From Labedella phragmitis (GTDB lineage Bacteria > Actinomycetota > Actinomycetes > Actinomycetales > Microbacteriaceae): DNA of 64,000 nt. Positions 35,351 to 44,396 of the stretch are shown in pieces. The stretch spans positions 248,001 to 312,000 of the forward strand of contig NZ_RZNB01000002.1 of NCBI RefSeq assembly GCF_004078635.1, given 5' to 3'. How positions within the stretch are numbered: position 1 is the first letter of the stretch; each line of letters begins with the position of its first letter. The notes below the pieces were generated by a model. That model was given only the letters and a program-made list of their open reading frames with translations. It was not told the origin of the DNA and searched no databases. The translations under genes were made by a program, and so were the position numbers.

Positions 35351-36628
35351 ATGGGTCTCCGCTACACCGTTCCCATCCTCATCGGTCGGTTGGCCAGGAC
35401 AGCCACGCGGGCACGCGGCGGCGGCTCCGCCTATCCCGGGCACCTCGTCAACCGGCTCGCGCCGAGCTACCTGCCGAGCCTTCCCGACCAGTTGCCCGGC
35501 GGCGTCGTGTTCGTGCTCGGCTCGAACGGCAAGTCGACGACCACGCACATGGTCTCCGAGCTGCTGCGCGCCCATGGCCTCAAGGTCTTCACCAACCCGA
35601 CGGGCGCGAACCTGCCGCAGGGCGTCACGAGCGCACTGCTCAGCGAGGTGAGCCTCACGGGGAGGCTCTCGGCCGACGTCGCGGTGCTCGAGATCGACGA
35701 GGCGTACGCCGTCAAGCTGGCGCAGACGCTGCGCCCGTCGATCGTGCTCATGCTCAACGTGCAGGTCGACCAGCTCTTCCGCTTCTACGAGACGGAGCGC
35801 GTCGCCGACATGATGATCGACACGGGTGTCCTCGCGGAGTCCCACGTCGTGACGAACCGCGAGGACCCGTACCTGAGCAAGGTCGGGCGGAAGATCACCG
35901 ACGATCGCCCCGCGGTGTCCTACTTCGGAGCGAGCTCCGACGTCGTGGCTTCGTCCGCCCACGGTCTCGTGAACGCGGAGGACTTCCGCGACCCCGAGGC
36001 CGTCGGCGATGTCGACGCAGCCTCCGAGGTCGTCGCGTGGTCGGGGACGACCGCGCGGATCGCCATCGGGGGTGACGAGCTCGACATCGTGCTGCCCGCC
36101 CGCGGTCTTCACTACGCGGTCGACGCCGCAGCCGCGCTGCAGACGGCACGGCTCGTGCTCGAGTCGCAGTTCTCGGCGTCGCGAGCGGTCGAAGCGTTCC
36201 GCGTCATGAGGCCTGCTTACGGTCGAGGCGAGCTCTTGCGCTTCGGCCAGGAGGACGTCGAGATCACGATGTTCAAGAACGGGGCGAGCCTCCAGCTCAA
36301 CCTCGACGCGTTCGACACGCCGCCGGAGCAGGTGTTGCTCGCGATCGACGAGGGTACTCCCGACATCTCCTGGATCTACGACGTCGACTTCTCGGCTCTC
36401 GACCACGTCGACGTCATCTCCGGCGCGAAGGGCTGGCAGGTCGCTTTGCGTCTCGAGCACGCTGGTATCCCCGTCCACCACGTGGAGCCGGAACTCAAGA
36501 AGGGCATCGAGATCATGCGGGGCATGCCCGCGCCGACGTCGGGCCGGAAGGCCTGGATCGTCAACTACGAACAGATGATGTACGCGCGGAAGCTCGTCGG
36601 TCAGGGTGACATGGAGATCGCACGATGA
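35351..36628 (+). CDS. murT: MurT-like Mur-ligase-family protein without the zinc ribbon
   Basis: A 425-residue homologue of MurT, the synthetase half of MurT-GatD, which normally amidates the alpha-carboxyl of D-Glu in lipid II. The ATP loop GSNGKST (57-63), the Mur-ligase core and the C-terminal DUF1727 domain are present, with PDISWIYDVDF holding the Asp (338) of the proposed catalytic site. The protein contains no cysteine, so the Cys4 zinc ribbon of characterised MurT is missing. The usual NPAG-like segment reads FKNGASLQ. It starts four bases after sigA and overlaps the gatD-like gene by ATGA. A changed nucleophile is suspected (see findings). Confidence 0.88.
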   Translation: MGLRYTVPILIGRLARTATRARGGGSAYPGHLVNRLAPSYLPSLPDQLPGGVVFVLGSNGKSTTTHMVSELLRAHGLKVFTNPTGANLPQGVTSALLSEVSLTGRLSADVAVLEIDEAYAVKLAQTLRPSIVLMLNVQVDQLFRFYETERVADMMIDTGVLAESHVVTNREDPYLSKVGRKITDDRPAVSYFGASSDVVASSAHGLVNAEDFRDPEAVGDVDAASEVVAWSGTTARIAIGGDELDIVLPARGLHYAVDAAAALQTARLVLESQFSASRAVEAFRVMRPAYGRGELLRFGQEDVEITMFKNGASLQLNLDAFDTPPEQVLLAIDEGTPDISWIYDVDFSALDHVDVISGAKGWQVALRLEHAGIPVHHVEPELKKGIEIMRGMPAPTSGRKAWIVNYEQMMYARKLVGQGDMEIAR

Positions 36629-37374
36629 GCATCGACGCGGAGAACCTCGACATCCTGCAGGTGTATCCGGACGAGCTCGGAGTCACGGGTGACAGCGGCA
36701 ACGTCCTCGCGATCGCGACGCGTGTCCGACGTGCCGGCGCGACAGCGACGGTCCGCCACCATCGAATCGGTGACGCGACGCCGGAGCGTCCGGACGTCGT
36801 CGTGATCGGCAACGGCCCGCTCTCGGCCGTGCGCTCGGTACTCGATGACGCCAGACGGCTCGGTCCGGTGCTCGGCGATTGGGTCGCCGCCGGGGTTCCA
36901 CTCCTCGCCGTGGGTGCCGGGATGGAGCTGCTCGGTCAGCGCATCCTGACACCGGAACGCGAGTCCATCGACGGTCTCGGGATCTTCCCGATCACGACCG
37001 ATCGCGCAGGCTCGCGCCACGCCGGCTACCTCGTCGTCGAGTCGCCCGTCGGACCGATCGTCGGCTTCGAGGACCACCGCACGACTACGACGTGGGCGGA
37101 CGGCGCCGTTCCGTTCGGCCGAGTGACCGCAGGAGTCACGGGCACCGCGGGATCCGCGGACGGGATCCGGGTCGCCAACGCGATCGGAACCCGCGTTCAG
37201 GGTCCCGTCCTGCCCCTCAACCCCGTATTGACCGACTTTCTCATCGCTCGTGCGCTCGAGCGCCGCGGCGTCGACTGGTCCGCGTCCTCGGCGCACGACG
37301 AACTCGACCGGCTCGCGTCTGAGGCCCGCGCGGTCATCCTCGCGAACATCGATCACGTCTTCAGCACGATCTGA
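36625..37374 (+). CDS. gatD: GatD-like glutamine amidotransferase homologue lacking catalytic Cys and His
   Basis: A 249-residue class I amidotransferase-fold protein corresponding to GatD along its whole length (DSGNVLAIATRVRRAG; LTPERESIDGLGIFPITTD; VGFEDH). In GatD the nucleophile lies in the ICGGYQ-LG motif; here the aligned segment is AVGAGMELLG, so Gly97 replaces Cys. The catalytic His of the YLHGPILPKN motif is Gln192 in RVQGPVLPLN. The protein has no cysteine anywhere. It therefore should not hydrolyse glutamine. ATGA overlap with murT implies a tight complex. It may be a structural partner, or a binding site for another amine donor. Confidence 0.88.
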   Translation: MSIDAENLDILQVYPDELGVTGDSGNVLAIATRVRRAGATATVRHHRIGDATPERPDVVVIGNGPLSAVRSVLDDARRLGPVLGDWVAAGVPLLAVGAGMELLGQRILTPERESIDGLGIFPITTDRAGSRHAGYLVVESPVGPIVGFEDHRTTTTWADGAVPFGRVTAGVTGTAGSADGIRVANAIGTRVQGPVLPLNPVLTDFLIARALERRGVDWSASSAHDELDRLASEARAVILANIDHVFSTI

Positions 37375-37384
37375 CGTCCCGGTC

Positions 37385-38122
37385 ATGGGCCCCGTTCGTG
37401 AAGCGCGCGTCCTCGTGGACGCGCTGACGGAGAACATCGCCGTACTCGACCGGGCAGGCGTCCTCATCGACGTGTCGGCCGACGCGTACGGTCACGGCGT
37501 CGTCCGGGTCGCGGAAGCGGCTCGGACGGTCGGCGTCCGCTCGTTCTTCGTCGCGACGGCGGACGACGCGTTGCGGACGGCATCGCTCGTTCCGGACGCC
37601 GACCTCGTCGTGGGCCGGGTCGCCGAGGGGCGACGGGACGAGATCGCGGCAGCCGGAATCGCCGTGTCCTCGGAGCGGGCCGGCGAACGGGTCGAGCGTG
37701 ACAGCGTCTACGGTTTCGACGGACGAGCGTCGGCAGCCATGTCGTTGCGGTCCCGGGTGCTGGCGACGAAAGCGATCCGCGCCGGCGACGGCGTCTCGTA
37801 CGGATACACCTACCGAGCACCCCGGGACGGGCGCACGGCGCTCGTGGGGATCGGGTACGGCGACGGAGTGCACCGACACGCGGGGAACACAGCCTTCGTC
37901 CTCCTCGACGGGGCCATGCTTCCCGTCGTCGGTCGAGTGGCCATGAACGTCTTCGTCGTCTTCCTCGGAGACCGGCGTGTAGACGATGGCGCCGACGTCG
38001 TCCTGTTCGGGGACGAGCGCTCCGGTGAGCCGCCCCTGACGCGGTGGGCCGCGGCCCTCGGCGTTCAGCCCGCCTCCGTCACCGCGGGCATCGGCGCTCG
38101 AGTCGAGAGGACGGTTCGATGA
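37385..38122 (+). CDS. Alanine-racemase-like subunit A: Tyr domain kept, PLP lysine lost
   Basis: A 245-residue protein related to PLP-dependent alanine racemase (usually about 370). The start of the barrel is recognisable, but VSADAYGHG has Ser31 where VKADAYGHG carries the PLP lysine, and most of the barrel (about 120 residues) is missing. The C-terminal beta domain is well kept: the catalytic Tyr139 in DGVSYGYTY, then LVGIGYGDGV and VVGRVAMNVFVVFLG (Asn188 where Asp is usual). It begins ten bases after gatD and overlaps the next gene by ATGA. It should be inactive alone but could supply the Tyr to a partner's active site. Confidence 0.87.
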   Translation: MGPVREARVLVDALTENIAVLDRAGVLIDVSADAYGHGVVRVAEAARTVGVRSFFVATADDALRTASLVPDADLVVGRVAEGRRDEIAAAGIAVSSERAGERVERDSVYGFDGRASAAMSLRSRVLATKAIRAGDGVSYGYTYRAPRDGRTALVGIGYGDGVHRHAGNTAFVLLDGAMLPVVGRVAMNVFVVFLGDRRVDDGADVVLFGDERSGEPPLTRWAAALGVQPASVTAGIGARVERTVR

Positions 38123-39177
38123 GCGCGGACGTCTGGGCGGAGATCGATCTCGACGCCTACCGGCGGAACCTGCGACTCGTGCAGCGGAGGGTCGCTCCGG
38201 CTGAGGTCATGACCGTCGTGAAGAACGACGCGTACGGGCACGGCATCGCCGCCGTCGTGGCGACCGCCGTCGGGGAGGGGGTGCGGTTCGTCGGAGTCCT
38301 CGACGCAGCCGTCGGCGTCGGACTCCGTGCGTCGGGGCTCCCGCGCTCCGTCCGCCTCTTCGCGTGGCTCTTCGCTCCCGACGAGGACTACAGAGCGGCC
38401 GCCGCCGCGGGCGTCGAGCTCGGTGTCTCGAGCGTCGACCAGCTCCGGCGGATCGTCTCCACGACGTCGACCGGTGCGTCGGGTGCCGTTCCGCGCGTGC
38501 ACGCGAAGATCGACACGGGACTCGGCCGTGCCGGAGCGCGCCCGGAGGACTGGCCGGCGCTCATCGCGGCCATCGACGCCGAGGCCGACGCCGGACGCGT
38601 CGAGTTCTCCGGCATGTGGACCCACATCGCCGAGGCGTCGGACGCCGAGGACTCCGCGTCGATCGCCGCTTTCGAATCCGCGACGCTCGAAGTGCCACCG
38701 CGGCGGCGCGATGGCCTCGTCCGACACCTTGCGGCGAGCGCCGCGTCCTTCGAGCGTGCCGACAGCCGCTTCGACCTCGTCCGGGTGGGGGCATTCGGCT
38801 ACGGGATCGCGCCAGGGGGAGGCGTCTCGCCGTCATCGCTCGGTCTCACGCCCGTGATGTCGCTGCGCGCGCGCGTCATCGATCGTGTCGGCGACTCGGC
38901 GGTGATCCCGGTCGGCGCGGCGGACGGCCTCCCCGACGCCGTGCACGGGCTCGAGGGCGCGGCCGCGGGACGTCGTGTCGCGTTGAGCATCGGTCTGACC
39001 GAGACGCTCGTCGCCGACCCGACGCTCGATCCCGGCGACGTCGTCACGCTGTTCGGTCGCGAGGACCGCGGCGAGCCGACGCTCCAGGAGTGGGCGGACG
39101 CGCTCGGGACGATCGGCGAGGAGATCGTCGTCCGGCTGTCGCGTCGGATCGAGCGACGGGTCTCGGGGGAGTCATGA
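38119..39177 (+). CDS. Alanine-racemase-like subunit B: PLP lysine kept, Tyr strand lost
   Basis: A 352-residue relative of alanine racemase with a full-length PLP barrel. Lys35 in VVKNDAYGHG is the PLP lysine, and the KxDTG..R motif is intact (Lys130, Arg137), as are WTHIAEASDAED and DLVRVGAFGYGIAP. The C-terminal domain is degenerate. The strand with the catalytic Tyr (VSYG) is absent between RARVIDRVGD and SAVIPVGAADG, and the GR.xMD motif is replaced by GRRVALSIG. Start ATG overlaps the stop of subunit A. The two proteins have complementary losses, suggesting an obligate heterodimer. The amino acid substrate is unknown. A hairpin terminator follows. Confidence 0.87.
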   Translation: MSADVWAEIDLDAYRRNLRLVQRRVAPAEVMTVVKNDAYGHGIAAVVATAVGEGVRFVGVLDAAVGVGLRASGLPRSVRLFAWLFAPDEDYRAAAAAGVELGVSSVDQLRRIVSTTSTGASGAVPRVHAKIDTGLGRAGARPEDWPALIAAIDAEADAGRVEFSGMWTHIAEASDAEDSASIAAFESATLEVPPRRRDGLVRHLAASAASFERADSRFDLVRVGAFGYGIAPGGGVSPSSLGLTPVMSLRARVIDRVGDSAVIPVGAADGLPDAVHGLEGAAAGRRVALSIGLTETLVADPTLDPGDVVTLFGREDRGEPTLQEWADALGTIGEEIVVRLSRRIERRVSGES

Positions 39178-39198
39178 CCGTCACGCCCCGGACATGAC

Positions 39199-39230
39199 GA
39201 ACGGCCGCCACGAGATCGTGGCGGCCGTTC
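39199..39230. terminator. Terminator after the racemase-like pair
   Basis: A perfect 15-bp GC-rich inverted repeat (39199-39213 and 39216-39230) with a two-base loop, between the convergent ends of the sigA-murT-gatD-racemase run and the DUF7455 gene. It marks the 3' end of that gene run. Confidence 0.85.
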
Positions 39231-39254
39231 CGTCGTCTCGTCGGCGGAAACCGA

Positions 39255-39485
39255 TCAGGCGCGCTGGTCTTCGAGGAGTCGGGCGGACTCGTCGTGGAAG
39301 CTCTGAGCGACGCTCGTGAGCTTCTCCTGGTACTTACGGCCGTGGTGAGCGCAGAAGAAGAGTTCTCCCGAGTTCATCTCGACGCGGATGTACGCCTGTG
39401 CACCGCAGCTGTCGCAGCGGTCGGCGGCCGTGAGCTGGGGAGCGCTCGACTCGAGCTGCTCGCCCTGGCTTGTGGTGTATTCCAT
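39255..39485 (-). CDS. DUF7455-family small zinc-binding protein (76 aa)
   Basis: A 76-residue protein: MEYTTSQGEQLESSAPQ, then DRCDSCGAQAYIRVEM, then ELFFCAHHGRKYQEKL. The CxxC and CxHH groups suggest a single zinc site. It matches small actinobacterial proteins of the DUF7455 family, often found next to a topoisomerase gene; the function is unknown. The ATG at 39483-39485 is preceded by a strong AGGAGG, so the 65 extra upstream codons of the longer reading are not used. It is divergent from parE. Confidence 0.88.
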   Translation of the reverse strand: MEYTTSQGEQLESSAPQLTAADRCDSCGAQAYIRVEMNSGELFFCAHHGRKYQEKLTSVAQSFHDESARLLEDQRA

Positions 39486-39661
39486 GGGGCTCCTCCTGTT
39501 CGACCTACTACGTTCTGCGTGGTCTTCCAATACAACCACGGCACCGCGGGCTTTCTGCCCCATTGCGGGGCATTTCGCTGTGCGCGTACCAGGGTCGCTC
39601 GCGGTCGGGAAGACCGTGTCGAACGGTGTTCGGAGCGGAGCCCGAACTAGGCTGGACATCC

Positions 39662-41752
39662 GTGACCGACTACTCCGCACGCCACCTCTCCGTCCTCGAA
39701 GGCCTCGAAGCCGTGCGGAAGCGTCCGGGCATGTACATCGGCTCGACGGACTCCCGTGGTCTCATGCACTGCTTGTGGGAGATCATCGACAATTCGGTCG
39801 ACGAGGCCCTCGCCGGTCACGGCAGCGAGATCGGCATCGTCCTGCACGCCGACGACAGCGTCGAGGTGCGCGACACCGCACGCGGGATCCCCGTGGACAT
39901 CGAGCCCAAGACGGGGCTCTCGGGAGTCGAGGTCGTCTTCACCAAGCTCCACGCCGGCGGCAAGTTCGGCAGCGGCTCGTACGCCGCGTCGGGAGGCCTG
40001 CACGGCGTCGGCGCCTCGGTCGTCAACGCGCTGTCCGAGCGCCTCGACGTCGAGGTCGACCGCGGCGGCAAGACCTGGGCCATGTCCTTCCACCGCGGCG
40101 AGCCCGGCGTCTTCGACGACTCCGCCGGCCGCAGCCCGGACTCGCCATTCACGCCCTTCGAGAAGCGCAGTGAACTGCGCGTGGTCGGCAAGGTCGCCAA
40201 GGGCGTCACGGGAACCCGGGTGCGCTACTGGGCGGACCGGCAGATCTTCACCCCGGGGGCGGCCTTCAACGTCGACGACCTGCACGCGCGGGCGCGACAG
40301 ACCGCGTTCCTGGTGCCCGGGCTCGGGATCCGCATCGATGACGCCCGAGCGACCGCCGCGACGGGGGAGGCCCCCGCCGTGTCGGAGTTCCGCTACGACG
40401 GCGGCATCTCCGAGTACGTCGACTTCCTCTCGAACGATGCTCCGGTGACGGACACCTGGCGGCTCACCGGCGAGGGCACGTTCTCGGAGACCGTCCCGGT
40501 GCTGCAGGACACGGGGGCGATGATCCCGACGGCCGTCGAGCGGACCTGCTCCGTCGATATCGCCCTGCGCTGGGGATCCGGCTACGACACGACCGTGCGC
40601 AGCTACGTGAACATCATCGCGACGCCGAAGGGTGGGACACACCACGCCGGCTTCGAGCAGGGCCTGCTCAAGTTCGTGCGCGCGCAGGTCGAGCAGAACT
40701 CTCGACGCCTCAAGGTGGGCAACGACAAGCTCGAGAAGGACGACGTTCTCGCCGGTCTCACGGCAGTCGTCACGGTGCGTGTCCCCGAGCCGCAGTTCGA
40801 GGGGCAGACGAAGGAGGTCCTCGGCACTCCAGCGGTGCGCGCGATCGTGGCCAACGTCGTGGGGGAGCGGCTCAAGGAGCGCTTCGCCTCGACGAAGCGC
40901 GACGACAAGGCGCAGACGGCCCTCGTCCTCGACAAGGTCGTCGCCGAGATGAAGTCGCGCATCTCCGCGCGAGCGCACAAGGAGACCCAGCGACGGAAGA
41001 ACGCGCTCGAGAGCTCGACGCTCCCGGCGAAGCTCGTCGACTGCCGATCGAGCGACGTCGCGTCGACCGAGCTCTTCATCGTCGAGGGGGATTCGGCCCT
41101 CGGAACGGCGAAGCTCGCCCGCAACAGCGAGTTCCAGGCGCTCCTACCCATCCGGGGCAAGATCCTCAACGTGCAGAAGTCGTCGGTGAGCGACATGCTC
41201 TCGAACGCCGAGTGCGCCTCGATCCTGCAGGTGATCGGCGCGGGGTCCGGTCGCTCGTTCGACATCGACGCGGCCCGCTACGGCAAGGTGATCCTCATGA
41301 GCGACGCCGACGTCGACGGAGCACACATCCGCACGCTCCTGCTGACGCTCTTCTTCCGCTACATGCGGCCGCTCATCGAGGCCGGCCGGGTGTTCGCCGC
41401 CGTCCCGCCGCTGCATCGGGTCGTCGTCGTGAATCCCGGTTCGAAGCCGAACGACATCCTCTACACCTACTCGGAGCAGGAACTCCAGGGCGTGCTGACG
41501 GGGCTGAAACGCAGCAACAAGCGCTACCAGGAGCCCATCCAGCGTTACAAGGGCCTCGGCGAGATGGACGCTGAGCAGCTCGCGTCGACGACCATGGAGC
41601 GCTCGCACCGCACGCTCCGTCGTGTGCGCATCGAGGACGCCGAGATGGCCGGCAACGTGTTCGAGCTCCTCATGGGCAACGACGTCGCCCCACGCAAGGA
41701 ATTCATCATCGACAGTTCCGACCGGCTCTCGCGCGACCGCATCGACGTCTGA
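39662..41752 (+). CDS. parE: DNA topoisomerase IV subunit B / GyrB-like type IIA ATPase subunit
   Basis: The ATPase subunit of a type IIA topoisomerase. The 696-residue protein has the GHKL ATPase (EGLEAVRKRPGMYIGS, EIIDNSVDEALAG, GGLHGVGASVVNALS), the transducer domain and TOPRIM (FIVEGDSALGTAKLARN, LMSDADVDGAHIRTLLL) plus the C-terminal RYKGLGEMDAEQL. With the convergent parC gene it makes a complete enzyme separate from the chromosomal gyrase expected near dnaA. The GTG at 39662 lies eight bases after TAGGCT (39648-39653) with no Shine-Dalgarno. A longer upstream reading overlaps the divergent gene and was rejected. Confidence 0.95.
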   Translation: MTDYSARHLSVLEGLEAVRKRPGMYIGSTDSRGLMHCLWEIIDNSVDEALAGHGSEIGIVLHADDSVEVRDTARGIPVDIEPKTGLSGVEVVFTKLHAGGKFGSGSYAASGGLHGVGASVVNALSERLDVEVDRGGKTWAMSFHRGEPGVFDDSAGRSPDSPFTPFEKRSELRVVGKVAKGVTGTRVRYWADRQIFTPGAAFNVDDLHARARQTAFLVPGLGIRIDDARATAATGEAPAVSEFRYDGGISEYVDFLSNDAPVTDTWRLTGEGTFSETVPVLQDTGAMIPTAVERTCSVDIALRWGSGYDTTVRSYVNIIATPKGGTHHAGFEQGLLKFVRAQVEQNSRRLKVGNDKLEKDDVLAGLTAVVTVRVPEPQFEGQTKEVLGTPAVRAIVANVVGERLKERFASTKRDDKAQTALVLDKVVAEMKSRISARAHKETQRRKNALESSTLPAKLVDCRSSDVASTELFIVEGDSALGTAKLARNSEFQALLPIRGKILNVQKSSVSDMLSNAECASILQVIGAGSGRSFDIDAARYGKVILMSDADVDGAHIRTLLLTLFFRYMRPLIEAGRVFAAVPPLHRVVVVNPGSKPNDILYTYSEQELQGVLTGLKRSNKRYQEPIQRYKGLGEMDAEQLASTTMERSHRTLRRVRIEDAEMAGNVFELLMGNDVAPRKEFIIDSSDRLSRDRIDV

Positions 41753-41853
41753 CGGGGAGATCGGCCGACGTTGGTAGACGGGCGGCGGCCCATCGGCTCG
41801 CGGGTCCCCGTGAGCGGCGTGGGTCCCGATCGAGCGACCCCTCTGCCGCGTGC

Positions 41854-44331
41854 TCAGGCGATCGGGGCGCCGATCGAACCGACCGCGGCGTCGAGCGTCG
41901 TTCCGGAGGCGTCGCGCTTCGCGCCCGCGTCGGGGAGCGTCCGGAGGGCGCCGTCGGCGCCGAGCGCGCGAGCGGGCGGGACGCCGACCCAGGCGAGGGC
42001 GAGCCGATCCTCGCCCCGGACGAAGCGCTGCGCGCGGACGCCTCCCGTCGCGCGACCCTTCGGTGGGAACTCGGAGAATTCCGAGACCTTGCCACTGCCG
42101 GGATCGGTGCCGTCGAGGGTCGTGGAGTTGTGCGCCACGGTCACGACGACGGCCTCGGAGCCGGCGGGGACGACACCGAAGTGGACGGCGGTGGCGTCGC
42201 TCGCGAGCTTGATGCCCGCCATGCCCCCGGCGGAGCGGCCCTGCGGGCGCACGGAGGACGCAGCGAAGCGCAGCAGTTGCGCGTCGTCCGTCACGAATAC
42301 GAGTTCGTCGTCGTCGGCGGCCGTGGCGGCGCCCACCACAGTGTCACCGGGCTTCAGGGAGATGACCTCGACGTCGGGACGCGCGGGCCACTCGCCCGGC
42401 GCGACGCGCTTGACGATGCCGGCGGCGGTTCCGAGGGCTATGGGGCGCTGCTCGTCGAGGGCGACGAGCGCGAGGACCTTCTCGGCGCGATCCGTCAGGG
42501 CGAGATAGTCGGCGACCTTGACGCCGGCGCCCAGCTGCACGCTCTGCGGCGGGACGACGGGGAGGTCGACGGGGCTGAAGCGAACCATGCGCCCGCGTGA
42601 CGTGATGGCCCCGATCTCCGAGCGGCTCGTCGTGTCGAGCGCCGACCGGATCGCGTCATGCTTGGACCGCCGAGAGGGCGGGACGATGGCGTCGGACCCC
42701 TCCGCGAGGTCGACGCGCACGATGCGCCCCGTCGTCGAGAGGAAGACGCGGCACGCGACGTCGGCGACCTCGAGGACGGGCGCGTTCTTCGACCGCGAGG
42801 TCGACGCGATGCTCGGGCGGGCCGCGGTGAGAAGAGTCCGCCGCGGTGTACCGAATCGCTCGGCGATCTCTTCCAGCTCGGCGGAGACGAGGGCGCGCAG
42901 GGCGGCGTCGGAGCCGAGCAGCGCCTCGAGCTCGTCGATCTCGCGGAGGAGGGCGTCCCGCTCCGCCTCGAGCTCGATGCGCGAGAACTTCGTGAGACGG
43001 CGCAAGCGCAACTCGAGGATGTACTCGGACTGGATCTGGGAGAGGTCGAAGACCTCCATGAGCCGGGTCCTGGCCTGCTCGGTGTCGTCGCTCGCGCGGA
43101 TGACCTGGATGACCTCGTCGATGTCGAGGATCGCGACGAGGAGTCCCTCCACGAGGTGCAGACGCTCACGGCGTCGGTCGAGTCGGTAGCGCGAACGACG
43201 CGTGACGACGGAGAGTCGGTGCGCGACGTAGACCTGCAGCAGCTCGCGGAGGCCGAGTGTCCGCGGCCCGCCGTCGACGAGGGCGACGTTGTTGATGCTG
43301 AACGAGTCCTCGAGGGGTGTGTAGCGGTACAACTGCTCGAGCACGGCCTCGGGGCTGAACCCCGTTTTGATTCCGATGACGAGCCGGAGCCCATGCGTGC
43401 GGTCGGTGAGGTCCGTGACGTCGGAGATGCCGCTCAGCTTCTTGGAGCCGACACCGTCCTTGATCTTCTCGATGACCTTCTCCGGACCGACGAGGTAGGG
43501 GAGCTCCGTCACCACGAGACCCGCCTTGCGGGCCGTGATGTTCTCGACGCTCACGCGAGCCCGCGTCTTGAAGGCGCCTCGACCGGTCGCATACGCGTCG
43601 CGGATGCCGTCGAGACCGACGATGGTGCCGCCCGACGGCAGGTCGGGGCCGGGGACGTATTCCATGAGGTCCTCGAGGCTCGCATCGGGATGCGCGAGCA
43701 GGTGGCGGGCCGCTCCGATGACCTCCACGAGGTTGTGCGGGGCCATGTTCGTCGCCATGCCGACGGCGATGCCGCTCGCGCCGTTGACGAGCAGGTTCGG
43801 GAAGGCGGCCGGCAGGACGTCGGGCTGCGTGAACTGGTTGTCGTAGTTCGGGATGAAGTCGACGACGTCCTCGTCGAGGCCCTCCGTGAGCGCGAGGGCC
43901 GACGAGGCGAGTCGCGCTTCGGTGTATCGGGGAGCGGCCGGGCCGTCGTCGAGCGAGCCGAAGTTGCCGTGGCCGTCGACGAGCGGCACTCGGAGCGTGA
44001 AGGGCTGGGCGAGACGGACGAGGGCGTCGTAGATCGCCGTGTCACCGTGCGGGTGCAGCTTCCCCATGACCTCGCCGACGACGCGAGCCGACTTGACGTG
44101 TCCCCGATCGGGACGGAGTCCCATCTCCGTCATCTGGAACAGGATGCGCCGCTGCACCGGCTTGAGTCCGTCGCGGGCATCGGGGAGAGCCCGGGAGTAG
44201 ATGACCGAGTACGCGTATTCGAGGAAGGACCCTTGCATCTCGGTCGAGACGTCGACGTCCTCGATGCGCTCGGCGATCTCGTCGCCGGCGGGACTCGCCG
44301 GGCGAGTGGAATCGGTGTTTCTGGGCGTCAT
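41854..44331 (-). CDS. parC: DNA topoisomerase IV subunit A / GyrA-like type IIA cleavage subunit
   Basis: The DNA-cleaving partner of ParE. The 825-residue protein has the winged-helix breakage domain with the active Tyr136 in [10 protein letters not shown], the quinolone-region sequence [19 protein letters not shown], a long coiled-coil arm, and a C-terminal beta-pinwheel (repeats such as [18 protein letters not shown] and GQSAGGMAG-like [12 protein letters not shown]). AAGGA precedes the ATG at 44329-44331. parE and parC face each other tail to tail, about 100 bp apart. Confidence 0.95.
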   Translation of the reverse strand: MTPRNTDSTRPASPAGDEIAERIEDVDVSTEMQGSFLEYAYSVIYSRALPDARDGLKPVQRRILFQMTEMGLRPDRGHVKSARVVGEVMGKLHPHGDTAIYDALVRLAQPFTLRVPLVDGHGNFGSLDDGPAAPRYTEARLASSALALTEGLDEDVVDFIPNYDNQFTQPDVLPAAFPNLLVNGASGIAVGMATNMAPHNLVEVIGAARHLLAHPDASLEDLMEYVPGPDLPSGGTIVGLDGIRDAYATGRGAFKTRARVSVENITARKAGLVVTELPYLVGPEKVIEKIKDGVGSKKLSGISDVTDLTDRTHGLRLVIGIKTGFSPEAVLEQLYRYTPLEDSFSINNVALVDGGPRTLGLRELLQVYVAHRLSVVTRRSRYRLDRRRERLHLVEGLLVAILDIDEVIQVIRASDDTEQARTRLMEVFDLSQIQSEYILELRLRRLTKFSRIELEAERDALLREIDELEALLGSDAALRALVSAELEEIAERFGTPRRTLLTAARPSIASTSRSKNAPVLEVADVACRVFLSTTGRIVRVDLAEGSDAIVPPSRRSKHDAIRSALDTTSRSEIGAITSRGRMVRFSPVDLPVVPPQSVQLGAGVKVADYLALTDRAEKVLALVALDEQRPIALGTAAGIVKRVAPGEWPARPDVEVISLKPGDTVVGAATAADDDELVFVTDDAQLLRFAASSVRPQGRSAGGMAGIKLASDATAVHFGVVPAGSEAVVVTVAHNSTTLDGTDPGSGKVSEFSEFPPKGRATGGVRAQRFVRGEDRLALAWVGVPPARALGADGALRTLPDAGAKRDASGTTLDAAVGSIGAPIA

Positions 44332-44396
44332 TCCTTGCTTCCGTGCGGGAGCGGGTGGGGGAGAAGGGGCCGGACGGGTGTGGGAGACTGGCCCGG

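Noticed and set aside
36625-37374. Sequencing error as the cause of the missing catalytic residues in the GatD homologue.
   Set aside because: Two separate catalytic positions are changed, the frame is intact throughout, and the partner MurT also departs from the norm.
37385-39177. The two racemase-like genes as one alanine racemase broken by a frameshift.
   Set aside because: Each protein has its own barrel start (ADAYGHG / NDAYGHG) and its own C-terminal domain, so they are two homologues in tandem, not two halves of one gene.
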